Below are positions 26,540 through 35,042 of a DNA stretch of 64,000 nucleotides, one piece after another. Position numbers and translations under genes: made by a program. The notes under the pieces are model-generated. The model ran no database searches. It was not told the DNA's origin and saw only the letters and a list, made by a program, of their open reading frames with translations. Origin of the DNA: JAVKDP01 sp040222185 (GTDB lineage Bacteria; Bacteroidota; Rhodothermia; Balneolales; Balneolaceae); NCBI GenBank assembly GCA_040222185.1, contig JAVKDP010000065.1, positions 34,163-98,162 of the forward strand, given 5' to 3'. Within the stretch, counting starts at the first letter, position 1. The number at the start of each line of letters is the position of its first letter.

Positions 26540-27667
26540 ATGAAAAAGCATTTCACCCTATTAATACTACTGTTCACAGTTATCTCATGTGATACTTCTA
26601 AAAAAGAAGCTCCAAAAGAAGAGATATTATCCAGTGCTTTCGAAGATAAATTCTACATCGGGGCAGCTTTAAATACCAGTCAATATAACGGCCAGGATCA
26701 ACGAGGGATTCCTATTGTTGAGAAGCACTTCAACTCGATTTCTCCTGAGAATGACCTCAAATGGGAAAGGATACATCCCGGCCCCGATGAATATAACTTC
26801 ACAGAGTCAGATCAGTTTGTTGAGTTTGGTGAAGCAAACAATATGTTTATTGTAGGGCATGTGCTGGTATGGCATAGCCAGACTCCGGACTGGGTTTTTG
26901 AAGATGAAAGTGGAAATCCACTGGATAGAGAAGCCCTGCTCACAAGGATGAAAGATCATATCACAACTATTGTAACCCGGTACAAAGGGAGAATTAACGG
27001 CTGGGATGTAGTAAATGAAGCACTGAATGAAGACGGCACATTTCGTGAGTCTAAATGGTACAACATCATTGGAGAAGATTTTATCGCGAAAGCCTTTGAA
27101 TATGCACACGCAGCTGATCCTGATGCAGAGCTTTACTACAACGATTATAATATGTTCAATGCTGCAAAAGCAGATGGAGCAGTGCGATTGGTTAAATCTA
27201 TACAGGAACAAGGAATCCCGGTAACAGGGATTGGAATGCAGGGCCATTATGGAATTAATGGAAACCCTCCGGCTTCCGAAGTTGAAGCGAGCATCATCAA
27301 GTTTGGAGAACTTGGTATCGTAGCTATCACTGAATTGGATATTGATGTGCTACCTCCTGCATTCGAATATATGGGAGCAGATATCAGCATGCGGGCTGAC
27401 CTCAGAGAAGAATTAAATCCTTATACAGAAGGCATGCCAGATTCCATCAAGCAAAAGCAGATTGATGCATTCCGAAGTTATTTCGAAGTATATCTAAGGC
27501 ATTCAGATAAAATAAACAGGGTTACAACCTGGGGTGTTACAGATGGTGATTCGTGGAAAAATGGATGGCCTGTTTCGGGAAGAACAAACTATGCACTCCT
27601 ATTTGATCGCGACGGGAAAGAAAAGGAAGTGGTGTATTCCCTGATGGATATGGTAAAGGATAAATAA
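26540..27667 (+). CDS. GH10 endo-1,4-beta-xylanase, lipoprotein
   Basis: The ATG at 26540 gives 375 residues with a lipoprotein signal MKKHFTLLILLFTVISC (anchor Cys17); an upstream frame to 26465 would run through the terminator. The GH10 barrel shows FNSISPENDLKWERI, HVLVWHSQTPDWVF, the acid/base E160 in WDVVNEAL, GIGMQGHYG and the nucleophile E265 in ITELDIDV. It would cleave xylan or long xylo-oligosaccharides at the membrane or surface. It starts a GH10-GH3-symporter operon, with 31- and 27-base gaps. Confidence 0.95.
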   Translation: MKKHFTLLILLFTVISCDTSKKEAPKEEILSSAFEDKFYIGAALNTSQYNGQDQRGIPIVEKHFNSISPENDLKWERIHPGPDEYNFTESDQFVEFGEANNMFIVGHVLVWHSQTPDWVFEDESGNPLDREALLTRMKDHITTIVTRYKGRINGWDVVNEALNEDGTFRESKWYNIIGEDFIAKAFEYAHAADPDAELYYNDYNMFNAAKADGAVRLVKSIQEQGIPVTGIGMQGHYGINGNPPASEVEASIIKFGELGIVAITELDIDVLPPAFEYMGADISMRADLREELNPYTEGMPDSIKQKQIDAFRSYFEVYLRHSDKINRVTTWGVTDGDSWKNGWPVSGRTNYALLFDRDGKEKEVVYSLMDMVKDK

Positions 27668-27698
27668 AGCGAATAAAGAATTACCGAATTAGACTACT

Positions 27699-30038
27699 AT
27701 GGAAAAAATGACTATTGAAATGGATCTGGATAGAGCGTTATATAAAGACGCATCAAAATCTCCGGAAGAGAGAACAGCAGATCTGCTGCTCAGGATGACG
27801 CTAGAAGAAAAAGCAGCACAAATGATGGGAGTATGGAATGAGAAGAAAGATACTCTTATAGATGAGCAAGGAAACTTTGATGAAGAAAAAGCTAAGAAAT
27901 TCTATGCACATGGAAATGGAATAGGCCAGGTTGGGCGACCAAGTGATGCAGGTAAAGATGAGCAAGCAAGTCACGAGGCAGGGTTTAACGCCAGGCAAAC
28001 AGTAGAGCTCACAAATGAAATTCAGAAGTTTTTCATTGAAAACAGCAGGTTGGGAATACCAGTAGTTTTCCATGAGGAGTGCCTGCATGGATTAGCCTCA
28101 AAAGGGGCAACAAGCTTTCCTCAACCTATAGGTCTTGGTGGTACATTTAATCCAGAGCTGGTAGAAAAACTTTACGCAATGACGGCTGAAGAGACCCGGG
28201 TTCGGGGCGGTCACCAGGCTTTAACTCCTGTAGTAGATGTGGCAAGAGATCCTCGTTGGGGAAGAGTGGAAGAAACTTTTGGCGAAGACCCGTACCTCGT
28301 TTCACAACTTGGAGTAGCGGCAGTAAAAGGGTTCCAGGGAGATGCTGAGTTTAATAACAAAAAGCATGTAATGGCTACACTGAAACACTTTGCAGCACAT
28401 GGAGAGCCAGAATCAGGGATGAACTGCGGCCCTGTAAATATTTCCGAAAGAGTACTTCGTGAGACATTTCTTATGCCATTCAAAGAAGCTATTGATGAAG
28501 CAGGTGTAATAAGTGTAATGGCTTCTTACAATGAAATAGATGGTGTTCCATCTCATGCCAGTGAGTGGTTACTAAAGGATGTGCTAAGAGATGAATGGGG
28601 CTTTAAAGGTTTTGTAGTCTCTGATTATTATGCGATTTGGGAATTATTTGACCGGGAAGCTACTCACGGACATTTCGTAGCAAAAGACCGGAAACATGCC
28701 GCTGAACTGGCAATAAAAGCCGGGGTAAATATCGAGTTACCGGAGCCGGATTGTTATCTCAACATCATTGAACTGGTTAACGAAGGCGCCATAAAAGAAG
28801 AGATGCTGGATGAACTGGTTGGCCCGATGTTGTACTGGAAATTTAAAATGGGTCTTTTTGATGATCCGTATCTCGATCCTGAAGCAGCAGAACGAATTTC
28901 GGGTTCAGAAGAGAACAGAAAAATTGCACTTCGTGGTGCACAAGAGGTATTAACACTTCTAAAGAATGATAGAAATCTTCTTCCTCTCAATCCAAACAAA
29001 ACTAAAAAGCTTGCGGTAATTGGTCCAAATGCCAACTGCAGTTTATTAGGCGGATATAGCGGTTCCCCCAAAGTTAATGTATCAATTCTTCAGGGCATAC
29101 AAGATAAAGTTGGGGATAGCATCGAAGTGGTATACAGCGAAGGTTGTAAGATCACAGTAGGTGGCCGCTGGGAGGAAGATGCTGTTGTACTTCCAACTCC
29201 TGAGGACGATAGAAAGGCAATTGCAGATGCTGTTGAAGTTGCAAAGGATGCTGATGTAATAGTTCTGGCTATTGGCGGAAATGACCAGACTTCAAGAGAG
29301 TCATGGGCTCGAAATCATATGGGAGATCGTACTACCCTCGACTTAATAGGTCAGCAGAATGAATTAGTTGATGCAATGGTAGCGACTGGCAAACCAGTTG
29401 TAGTGCTTCTTGTTAATGGACGTCCTTTAAGCATCAACAATGTAAGTGAGAAAGCTACGGCAATCTTTGAATGCTGGTACGTGGGCCAGGAAGGTGGAAA
29501 CGCAATTGCTGATGTTCTTTTCGGAGACTTCAACCCGGGAGGAAAACTACCCATTTCTATTCCTAAATCCGTAGGTCAGCTTCCTGTCTACTATAATTAT
29601 CGACCTTCCGCGAGAAGAGGATATTTATTCGATGATGCAAAGCCACTGTATACTTTTGGTTATGGACTAAGCTATACAACATTCGAATTCTCGAATCTAA
29701 GATTGGATCAAAGCTCAATAGGAGTTGATGGGTCTACTTCAGTATATGTAGATCTGACAAATACTGGTGAATATGAAGGCTCAGAAGTGGTGCAGATGTA
29801 CATTCGGGATCAGTTCAGTTCGGTTACCCGCCCTGTGAAAGAGCTAAAAGGCTTCAAAAAAGTATGGCTTAAGCCGGGAGAAACGAAAACGGTAAGCATA
29901 CCTATTACAAAAAAATCACTGGCCTTTTATAATGTGAGAAAAAACTACGTGGTTGAGCCTGGAGATTTTGACATAATGATTGGAAGTTCTTCACGAGACG
30001 AAGATCTCACCAAAGTAACCCTAACCGTAGAAGAGTAA
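27699..30038 (+). CDS. GH3-family beta-xylosidase/beta-glucosidase
   Basis: A 779-residue three-domain GH3 enzyme: N-terminal barrel (TPVVDVARDPRWGRVEETFGEDPYLVSQLG, KHFAAHG), nucleophile Asp309 in FVVSDYYAIWEL, alpha/beta sandwich (LPLNPNKTKKLAVIGPNA) and C-terminal fibronectin type III-like domain (SEVVQMYIRDQFSSVTRPVKELKGF). No signal peptide is seen, so it probably hydrolyses imported oligosaccharides in the cytoplasm. Flanked by xylanase and symporter genes, xylosidase activity is more likely than glucosidase activity (inference from context). Confidence 0.93.
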   Translation: MEKMTIEMDLDRALYKDASKSPEERTADLLLRMTLEEKAAQMMGVWNEKKDTLIDEQGNFDEEKAKKFYAHGNGIGQVGRPSDAGKDEQASHEAGFNARQTVELTNEIQKFFIENSRLGIPVVFHEECLHGLASKGATSFPQPIGLGGTFNPELVEKLYAMTAEETRVRGGHQALTPVVDVARDPRWGRVEETFGEDPYLVSQLGVAAVKGFQGDAEFNNKKHVMATLKHFAAHGEPESGMNCGPVNISERVLRETFLMPFKEAIDEAGVISVMASYNEIDGVPSHASEWLLKDVLRDEWGFKGFVVSDYYAIWELFDREATHGHFVAKDRKHAAELAIKAGVNIELPEPDCYLNIIELVNEGAIKEEMLDELVGPMLYWKFKMGLFDDPYLDPEAAERISGSEENRKIALRGAQEVLTLLKNDRNLLPLNPNKTKKLAVIGPNANCSLLGGYSGSPKVNVSILQGIQDKVGDSIEVVYSEGCKITVGGRWEEDAVVLPTPEDDRKAIADAVEVAKDADVIVLAIGGNDQTSRESWARNHMGDRTTLDLIGQQNELVDAMVATGKPVVVLLVNGRPLSINNVSEKATAIFECWYVGQEGGNAIADVLFGDFNPGGKLPISIPKSVGQLPVYYNYRPSARRGYLFDDAKPLYTFGYGLSYTTFEFSNLRLDQSSIGVDGSTSVYVDLTNTGEYEGSEVVQMYIRDQFSSVTRPVKELKGFKKVWLKPGETKTVSIPITKKSLAFYNVRKNYVVEPGDFDIMIGSSSRDEDLTKVTLTVEE

Positions 30039-30065
30039 TCTTTTACTAACCAAACGGCGGAATAC

Positions 30066-31481
30066 ATGAGTACAAAAACCAATAAAGTCTCCTTTGTTGA
30101 AAAAGTAGGCTACAGTGCAGGTGATGCAGCATCAAACCTGTTTTTCCAAACCTTCATTGTTTACCTGCTTTTCTTTTATACCGATGTATTTGGTTTGCCG
30201 GCAGCAGTTGCCGGAACTATGTTCCTGGTAACACGAATTTTTGATGCCGTTAACGACCCTTTGATGGGAATGATCGCTGACAGAACTGAGTCTAAATATG
30301 GGAAATTCAGACCGTATTTATTCTGGTTAGCCATTCCGTTTGGAGTGCTTGGGTTTTTCATGTTTATGACACCGGATTTCGGAGAGACCGGGAAAATCGT
30401 TTATGCTTATATCACCTACACGTTGATGATGATTATGTACACGGCCATTAATGTTCCTTATTCAGCATTAATGGGTGTTATTACTCCCAATGCGGAAGAG
30501 CGAACAGTGGTTTCTTCATACCGTTTTGTTGCTGCATATTGTGGCTTGTTAGTAGTTACAGGTTTCACAGAACCTTTGGTAGAGTTTTTTGGTGGCGGTG
30601 ATGATATCGCAAGCAAACAAGTTGGTTGGATGTGGACCATGGGGCTTTATGGAGTTATAGCAGCCGGGCTATTTCTTTTCGCATTCTTTACTACTAAAGA
30701 AAGAGTAACACCTCCGAAAAACCAGGAAATAGATTTCAAAAAAGATGGTAAGGATTTATTTGCTAACGGACCGTGGGTGCTTATAGGGATTGCTACTGTA
30801 TTTCAACTAACATTTTTAGTAATCCGGGGAGGGTCTTTTGCTTTCTATATAAACTATTACATCGGTGATCATTCTATTGAACTTTTTGGATCTACTATTG
30901 AGCTTGGGTTAAATTACTTTCTTACCTCGGGTGCCTTAGCCACATTACTGGGGGCAATCCTTACAAATACGATTACTAAACTAATCGACAAAAAGAAGAC
31001 TTATGGATTATTCCTAGGTTTAGGTGCAATCATAAGTATTGCCTTTTTCTTTCTGAGCCCTGATCAGGTAGGGCTGATTTACCTGGTAAATATTATTGCC
31101 GGCTTTTTACTTGGTCCTGTAGCTGTATTACAATGGGCGATGTATACTGATACAGCAGATTACGGTGAGTGGAAGTTTGGCCGCAGGGCAACAGGGCTGA
31201 TCATGGCAGCATCGCTATTTGCTCTAAAACTGGGAGTAGCCCTTGGTGGAGCTATTACGGGTTGGGTACTTGCAGGATATGGCTTCGAATCAGGAGAAAT
31301 TCAATCGGCAGAGTCGTTGGATGGTATACTGATGTTAGTGAGTATAATCCCTGCAATTTTTGGAGTGCTGGCATATATCACAATACTTTTCTATCCATTA
31401 ACGAACGAAAAAATGAAGGAGATAGAAACAGATTTAATAGCACGAAGAGGAGAAGCAGGCGAGGAGTTTGTTCCTGTCTAG
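30066..31481 (+). CDS. GPH-family sugar:cation symporter
   Basis: A 471-residue, about 12-helix membrane protein of the glycoside-pentoside-hexuronide family (MFS superfamily). The signatures are KVGYSAGDAASNLFFQTF at the start, DAVNDPLMGMIADRTESKYGKFRPYLFW around helices 2-3, and the late DTADYGEWKFGRRATGL block, which are typical of XynB/XylP/MelB-like carriers. It would bring xylo-oligosaccharides or xylosides across the inner membrane with H+ or Na+. It is the last gene of the GH10-GH3-GPH operon and has a terminator 25 bases downstream. Confidence 0.94.
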   Translation: MSTKTNKVSFVEKVGYSAGDAASNLFFQTFIVYLLFFYTDVFGLPAAVAGTMFLVTRIFDAVNDPLMGMIADRTESKYGKFRPYLFWLAIPFGVLGFFMFMTPDFGETGKIVYAYITYTLMMIMYTAINVPYSALMGVITPNAEERTVVSSYRFVAAYCGLLVVTGFTEPLVEFFGGGDDIASKQVGWMWTMGLYGVIAAGLFLFAFFTTKERVTPPKNQEIDFKKDGKDLFANGPWVLIGIATVFQLTFLVIRGGSFAFYINYYIGDHSIELFGSTIELGLNYFLTSGALATLLGAILTNTITKLIDKKKTYGLFLGLGAIISIAFFFLSPDQVGLIYLVNIIAGFLLGPVAVLQWAMYTDTADYGEWKFGRRATGLIMAASLFALKLGVALGGAITGWVLAGYGFESGEIQSAESLDGILMLVSIIPAIFGVLAYITILFYPLTNEKMKEIETDLIARRGEAGEEFVPV

Positions 31482-31505
31482 TATTTTTTAGAATCCCCTT
31501 GTTTC

Positions 31506-31534
31506 AAGGCTCAGGTTATTCCTGAGCCTTCTTT
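31506..31534 (+). terminator. Rho-independent terminator after the GPH symporter gene
   Basis: AAGGCTCAGG (31506-31515) and CCTGAGCCTT (31521-31530) form a perfect 10-bp stem with a TTATT loop, followed by CTTTAT. It closes the xylanase operon. Confidence 0.8.
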
Positions 31535-31567
31535 ATATCAGGTATAAGCGATCAGGTCGTTCTCTTT

Positions 31568-32578
31568 CTAAGTAGAAGATCTCATGGTGAGAGTAACCGG
31601 AATTATATTCAATATCCCGTTTGGCATAGATCCGTTATCCGAAGTCTTTTTCTCTTTAAGTACATCAAAGGCCTTCATGCCAAGTAATTTGTGATTGGTA
31701 TGAATAGAAGTAATTTTGGGGTGAATTTTTTCGCAAATTGGCAAATCATCAAACCCGACAATAGCAATATCTTGAGGAATTCGGACTCTTTTTTTGTTTG
31801 CGTTTTCAATAAAGCCAAGACACATATCATCACTTGAAGCAAAAATCGCTCTTGGCTTTTGCCCGGAAGCATCATAAGCCTCAAAAGCCTTTTTGCCCGA
31901 ATTGAATGAATAATCTCCACAAAATTCAAAAACCAGCGACATATCTTTGTGTTGTTCTACAAAATCAATAAAGCCATTTCTACGAAACAAAGATTCGTGC
32001 ATGTTTGTGGGGCCTGTTATAATTCCAACATCCAAATAACCCTTTTTATAAAAATGTTCTGCGGCTATATATCCACCTCCATAGGAGTCAAAAGTAATGG
32101 TATCGAGCAAAGGGTTTGTAAGTGGCGCTAACGAGAGAAGAGTAAAATTCTTTGGAGCAACATCAAGTATGTTAACATAATCCGATTCATTTAACTCAGG
32201 AAGAAACAGCAGAGCGGCATCAACAGAGTTATTTGCCAGTTCATGCATGAAATCTCCGATATCATTTTCCGCAGGATCAAAATCATAAAAAGAGAGGTTT
32301 ATGTTCTTTTCTTTTGCAGCCAGGTTTATCCCATAAAAGAACGAGGAATAAAATTCATCGGGATGCATCGTGATAATCAGTGCAACATGAAGCCGTTCTT
32401 TGTAGCCGTATCGTTCATTAAGAACCCGGCTGTTAAAAGGGTAGCTAAGCTCGTTGGCAGCCTGGAGAGTCCGTGCAACAGTATCAGAATCAGCGTTAGA
32501 CTCACCTCGTAGTATCCTGGAAACCGTAGAAATAGAAAAGCCTGTTTTTACGGAAATGTCTTTTAAAGTCGTTTTCAA
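31568..32578 (-). CDS. LacI-family transcriptional regulator (second of two)
   Basis: A 336-residue LacI/GalR protein starting at a TTG (32576-32578) that gives MKTTLKDIS; no in-frame ATG lies upstream. The helix-turn-helix KTGFSISTVSRILRG is close to that of the first LacI protein (DTGFSVSTISRAVRG), so their operators may be related. The effector domain ends with the usual SSDDMCLGFIENANKKRVRIPQDIAIVGFDDLP and IPVTLTMRSST. It converges with the xylanase operon. No TTGAGC-type palindrome was found upstream of it, so its sites are not identified. Confidence 0.92.
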   Translation of the reverse strand: MKTTLKDISVKTGFSISTVSRILRGESNADSDTVARTLQAANELSYPFNSRVLNERYGYKERLHVALIITMHPDEFYSSFFYGINLAAKEKNINLSFYDFDPAENDIGDFMHELANNSVDAALLFLPELNESDYVNILDVAPKNFTLLSLAPLTNPLLDTITFDSYGGGYIAAEHFYKKGYLDVGIITGPTNMHESLFRRNGFIDFVEQHKDMSLVFEFCGDYSFNSGKKAFEAYDASGQKPRAIFASSDDMCLGFIENANKKRVRIPQDIAIVGFDDLPICEKIHPKITSIHTNHKLLGMKAFDVLKEKKTSDNGSMPNGILNIIPVTLTMRSST

Positions 32579-32789
32579 GATAGAAGCCCGTTAATTTTTA
32601 AAATTCCAACATTGTTAACTCAAAACACCTGATGACCTAGTAAACGAAGACCCCAGGCAGTTAATTTAACAAGCAGCTAATAAGTAACAGATGGGTAAAA
32701 GATCGTAGTTTGAAGGTATTAATATCCGGCATTTTCATATTTAAAAAAATATCAAGATTTAGGAAGTGTAAGATTGAGGGGCTTTATTC

Positions 32790-33485
32790 CTATTCACTCT
32801 TTTCAAAGGCACCATTTCTAAGAAAATGTACAACCTGTTTTATAACCTCTTTGTTCTTCATCATGAAGGTATGGGTTACTGCCAACTCGATATGATCTGT
32901 CATTCCAGGAAGCTTGGTGTTTTCAACGGATACTTTTCCGTCGTCGGGATTTGGCAACATAGTTGAAAGAATTGGATTAAAGGTTCTTGTCCCAGCTATG
33001 ATTCCAAGATCAAAATTTACCGGGCCTAATTCATTTGGTGTACTTAATGAGTCGGTTCCTAACTCCATACCTGCAGGTCCGTTAATTAACTCATAAACCG
33101 GGACATTTTTAAGTTTATCAGTAATCTCACTTCCTTTGTTGGGTGGACCAAGCATTACGACTTTGCCAAGGTTTTCCAGTTCATGTACACTGAGGTACTG
33201 CCTTATCAAAATTCCACCTAGCGAATGAGTAACAAAGTGAATGGTTGAGTTTTCCGGGCACTCACTTATAGATTCGGGAATTGCTTTTTCTGCCAGTTGT
33301 TCTATTTCGAATTTAGTTGAGGGGTAAGAATTATTTATAACTACATACCCGCTATCTGCAAGTGTCTTTTTCATTTTTGAAAACGAATGCTCTGTTCTTG
33401 CTAACCCGTGTAATAGAATAACACAATCCGAGGCTTCCAAAGCAGTAGGAAAAGTGAATAGAAAGAGTAGTAAAGCGGTTCTCAT
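32790..33485 (-). CDS. Exported lipase-like alpha/beta hydrolase
   Basis: The ATG at 33485 gives 231 residues with a signal peptide (MRTALLLFLFTFPTALEAS). It reads CVILLHGLARTEHSF (oxyanion-hole region) and the nucleophile elbow FVTHSLGGILIRQY (Ser of T-H-S-L-G-G), with a late histidine in AVTHTFMM as the probable catalytic His. The layout matches small triacylglycerol lipase/PGAP1-like hydrolases. A longer frame extends to 33614 but lacks sensible signal features. The substrate is unknown; it does not appear to belong to the xylan regulon. Confidence 0.83.
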   Translation of the reverse strand: MRTALLLFLFTFPTALEASDCVILLHGLARTEHSFSKMKKTLADSGYVVINNSYPSTKFEIEQLAEKAIPESISECPENSTIHFVTHSLGGILIRQYLSVHELENLGKVVMLGPPNKGSEITDKLKNVPVYELINGPAGMELGTDSLSTPNELGPVNFDLGIIAGTRTFNPILSTMLPNPDDGKVSVENTKLPGMTDHIELAVTHTFMMKNKEVIKQVVHFLRNGAFEKSE

Positions 33486-33633
33486 GTAAGTAATTAATGT
33501 CGGAATAAACCTAGGTACGGAAAGTGTATGAAGTTGTTTGGTCTGAATTTCAAAAGGACTGGAAAGAGAACATTTTAAGCCTGTCTCTGAAAAAAATTCA
33601 TGCTTAACCCACAATTAATTTCAATTACCGGTC

Positions 33634-33665
33634 TTTGTTAATCAGGTAAGGCCGAGTGTAATTTG
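33634..33665 (+). promoter_or_regulatory. Bacteroidota-like promoter before the racemase gene
   Basis: TTTG at 33634-33637 and TAATTTG at 33659-33665 resemble TTTG-N19-TAnnTTTG with spacing off by about one base; a GGAG (33682-33685) follows as ribosome binding site before the start at 33691. Confidence 0.35.
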
Positions 33666-33690
33666 CGGAACAAAAATTTTAGGAGATAAA

Positions 33691-34386
33691 ATGAAAACAA
33701 TCGGACTTATTGGCGGGATGAGCTGGCAATCATCAAAGTCGTATTACGAATTTACAAATCAGCGGGTGAACGAATTGGCAGGTGGGTCACACTCAGCAAA
33801 GAGCATCATGCTATCGGTCAATTTTAAGGAAATTGAAGCATTAACCTTCCAGGGTAAATGGGATGAAATCGGATTGATGATGGCCGATGCTGCAAAACAA
33901 TTAGAAAAAGCCGGAGCCGATATCGTGCTTTTGTGCACTAATACCATTCACCTGGTTAGCAACGCAATCGAGACGGCAGTCCAAATACCGTTTCTGCATA
34001 TAGCCGATGCAACTGGTAAAGTAATTCAGGCAAAAAAACTTAAAAAAGTTGCTTTACTAGGTACCAGGTTTACAATGGAGAAAGATTTTTATACAAAAAT
34101 TATTGAAGAGAACTACGGTATAGAGGTTATCATACCAATTAAGGAAGACCGAAAGGCAATCCATGATATTATTTATAATGAACTAGTGAAAGGTCAGTTT
34201 ACAGACACATCACGAGAGAAATGCGTAGAGATTATTAAGCGCTTAGAGGCAGTAGGTGCCAAGGGTATAATTATGGGTTGTACTGAATTGCCGCTTTTAG
34301 TGCCAGAAACGAATGTGAGTCTTCCCACATTTGATACTGCTAAAATCCATGCCGATCAGGCTGTAGAATGGGCCTTAAATGTCTAG
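33691..34386 (+). CDS. Aspartate/glutamate racemase family protein
   Basis: A 231-residue cofactor-independent racemase. It begins TIGLIGGMSWQSSKSYYEFTNQRVNE, as in YgeA/RacX-like broad-range racemases, and carries the two catalytic cysteine regions LLCTNTIHLV and IIMGCTELPLL. It would interconvert L- and D-amino acids in the cytoplasm. Its end overlaps the start of the LysE-type exporter by 8 bases, suggesting translational coupling and a joint role in making and releasing or detoxifying an amino acid. Confidence 0.9.
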   Translation: MKTIGLIGGMSWQSSKSYYEFTNQRVNELAGGSHSAKSIMLSVNFKEIEALTFQGKWDEIGLMMADAAKQLEKAGADIVLLCTNTIHLVSNAIETAVQIPFLHIADATGKVIQAKKLKKVALLGTRFTMEKDFYTKIIEENYGIEVIIPIKEDRKAIHDIIYNELVKGQFTDTSREKCVEIIKRLEAVGAKGIIMGCTELPLLVPETNVSLPTFDTAKIHADQAVEWALNV

Positions 34387-34975
34387 TGATTTCCTTGCGT
34401 TGATTTTGTTCATCCTGGTTCTATTTCTGACACCAGGACCAGCGACTTTAAGTTTAGCAGCGAGTGGTGCGCAAAACGGGTTCAAAGGCACGTTAAATTA
34501 TTTTCTGGGTATTTTTACAGGCCTTGTTTTAAACATGGCATTGGTAATATTTGGGCTCGCATTTGTATTTACTGATTATCCATTAATCTATACGGGTTTT
34601 AAATATATCAGCCTGATTTATATTCTCTACCTTTCTTATAAAATTGCTCAAACTAAACCTGAAGCCGAGGCAAAGGACAGTACATTTACTTATTCAAAAG
34701 GCTTTGTCTTAAACATGATTAATCCAAAGGCATATATCGGAAATGCTGCTCTTATTGCCCAATTTTCTCAGCCTGGTGAACAGTATCTCCATTCTGTTTC
34801 GATTATTTTCCTACTCATCATTTCGATCGTCCCGTTTACTAACGTTTTGTGGATTTTAGCCGGGAAACAGATCGCGGCCGTATTTAAGTCGAAAGAAGCA
34901 GGTAGGGTCGTACAACTGAGTTTTGCCGGGTTATTATCGGTAAGCGTAATTTATGTAATGCTATTTGTAGACTAG
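34379..34975 (+). CDS. LysE/RhtB-family amino-acid exporter
   Basis: A 198-residue membrane protein with about six helices. The N-terminal LFLTPGPATLSLAASGAQNGFKG is the LysE/RhtB family signature, and FVLNMINPKAYIGNAAL is the second conserved block. Members export amino acids such as lysine, threonine or homoserine. The gene overlaps the racemase gene upstream, so a D- or racemised amino acid is a plausible substrate (inference only). No terminator was recognised downstream. Confidence 0.92.
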   Translation: MSSDFLALILFILVLFLTPGPATLSLAASGAQNGFKGTLNYFLGIFTGLVLNMALVIFGLAFVFTDYPLIYTGFKYISLIYILYLSYKIAQTKPEAEAKDSTFTYSKGFVLNMINPKAYIGNAALIAQFSQPGEQYLHSVSIIFLLIISIVPFTNVLWILAGKQIAAVFKSKEAGRVVQLSFAGLLSVSVIYVMLFVD

Positions 34976-35042
34976 TTTTAAAGCGAAGTGGCAAGAACAC
35001 ACCCACTCATGAATTTGGAATTTCAAAGAGAACACAGGACTT

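Noticed and set aside
34238..34250. AAGCGCTT inside the racemase gene (and similar cores in other genes, such as the TPR gene)
   Set aside because: These lie within coding DNA and are expected by chance; only the paired intergenic copies were kept.
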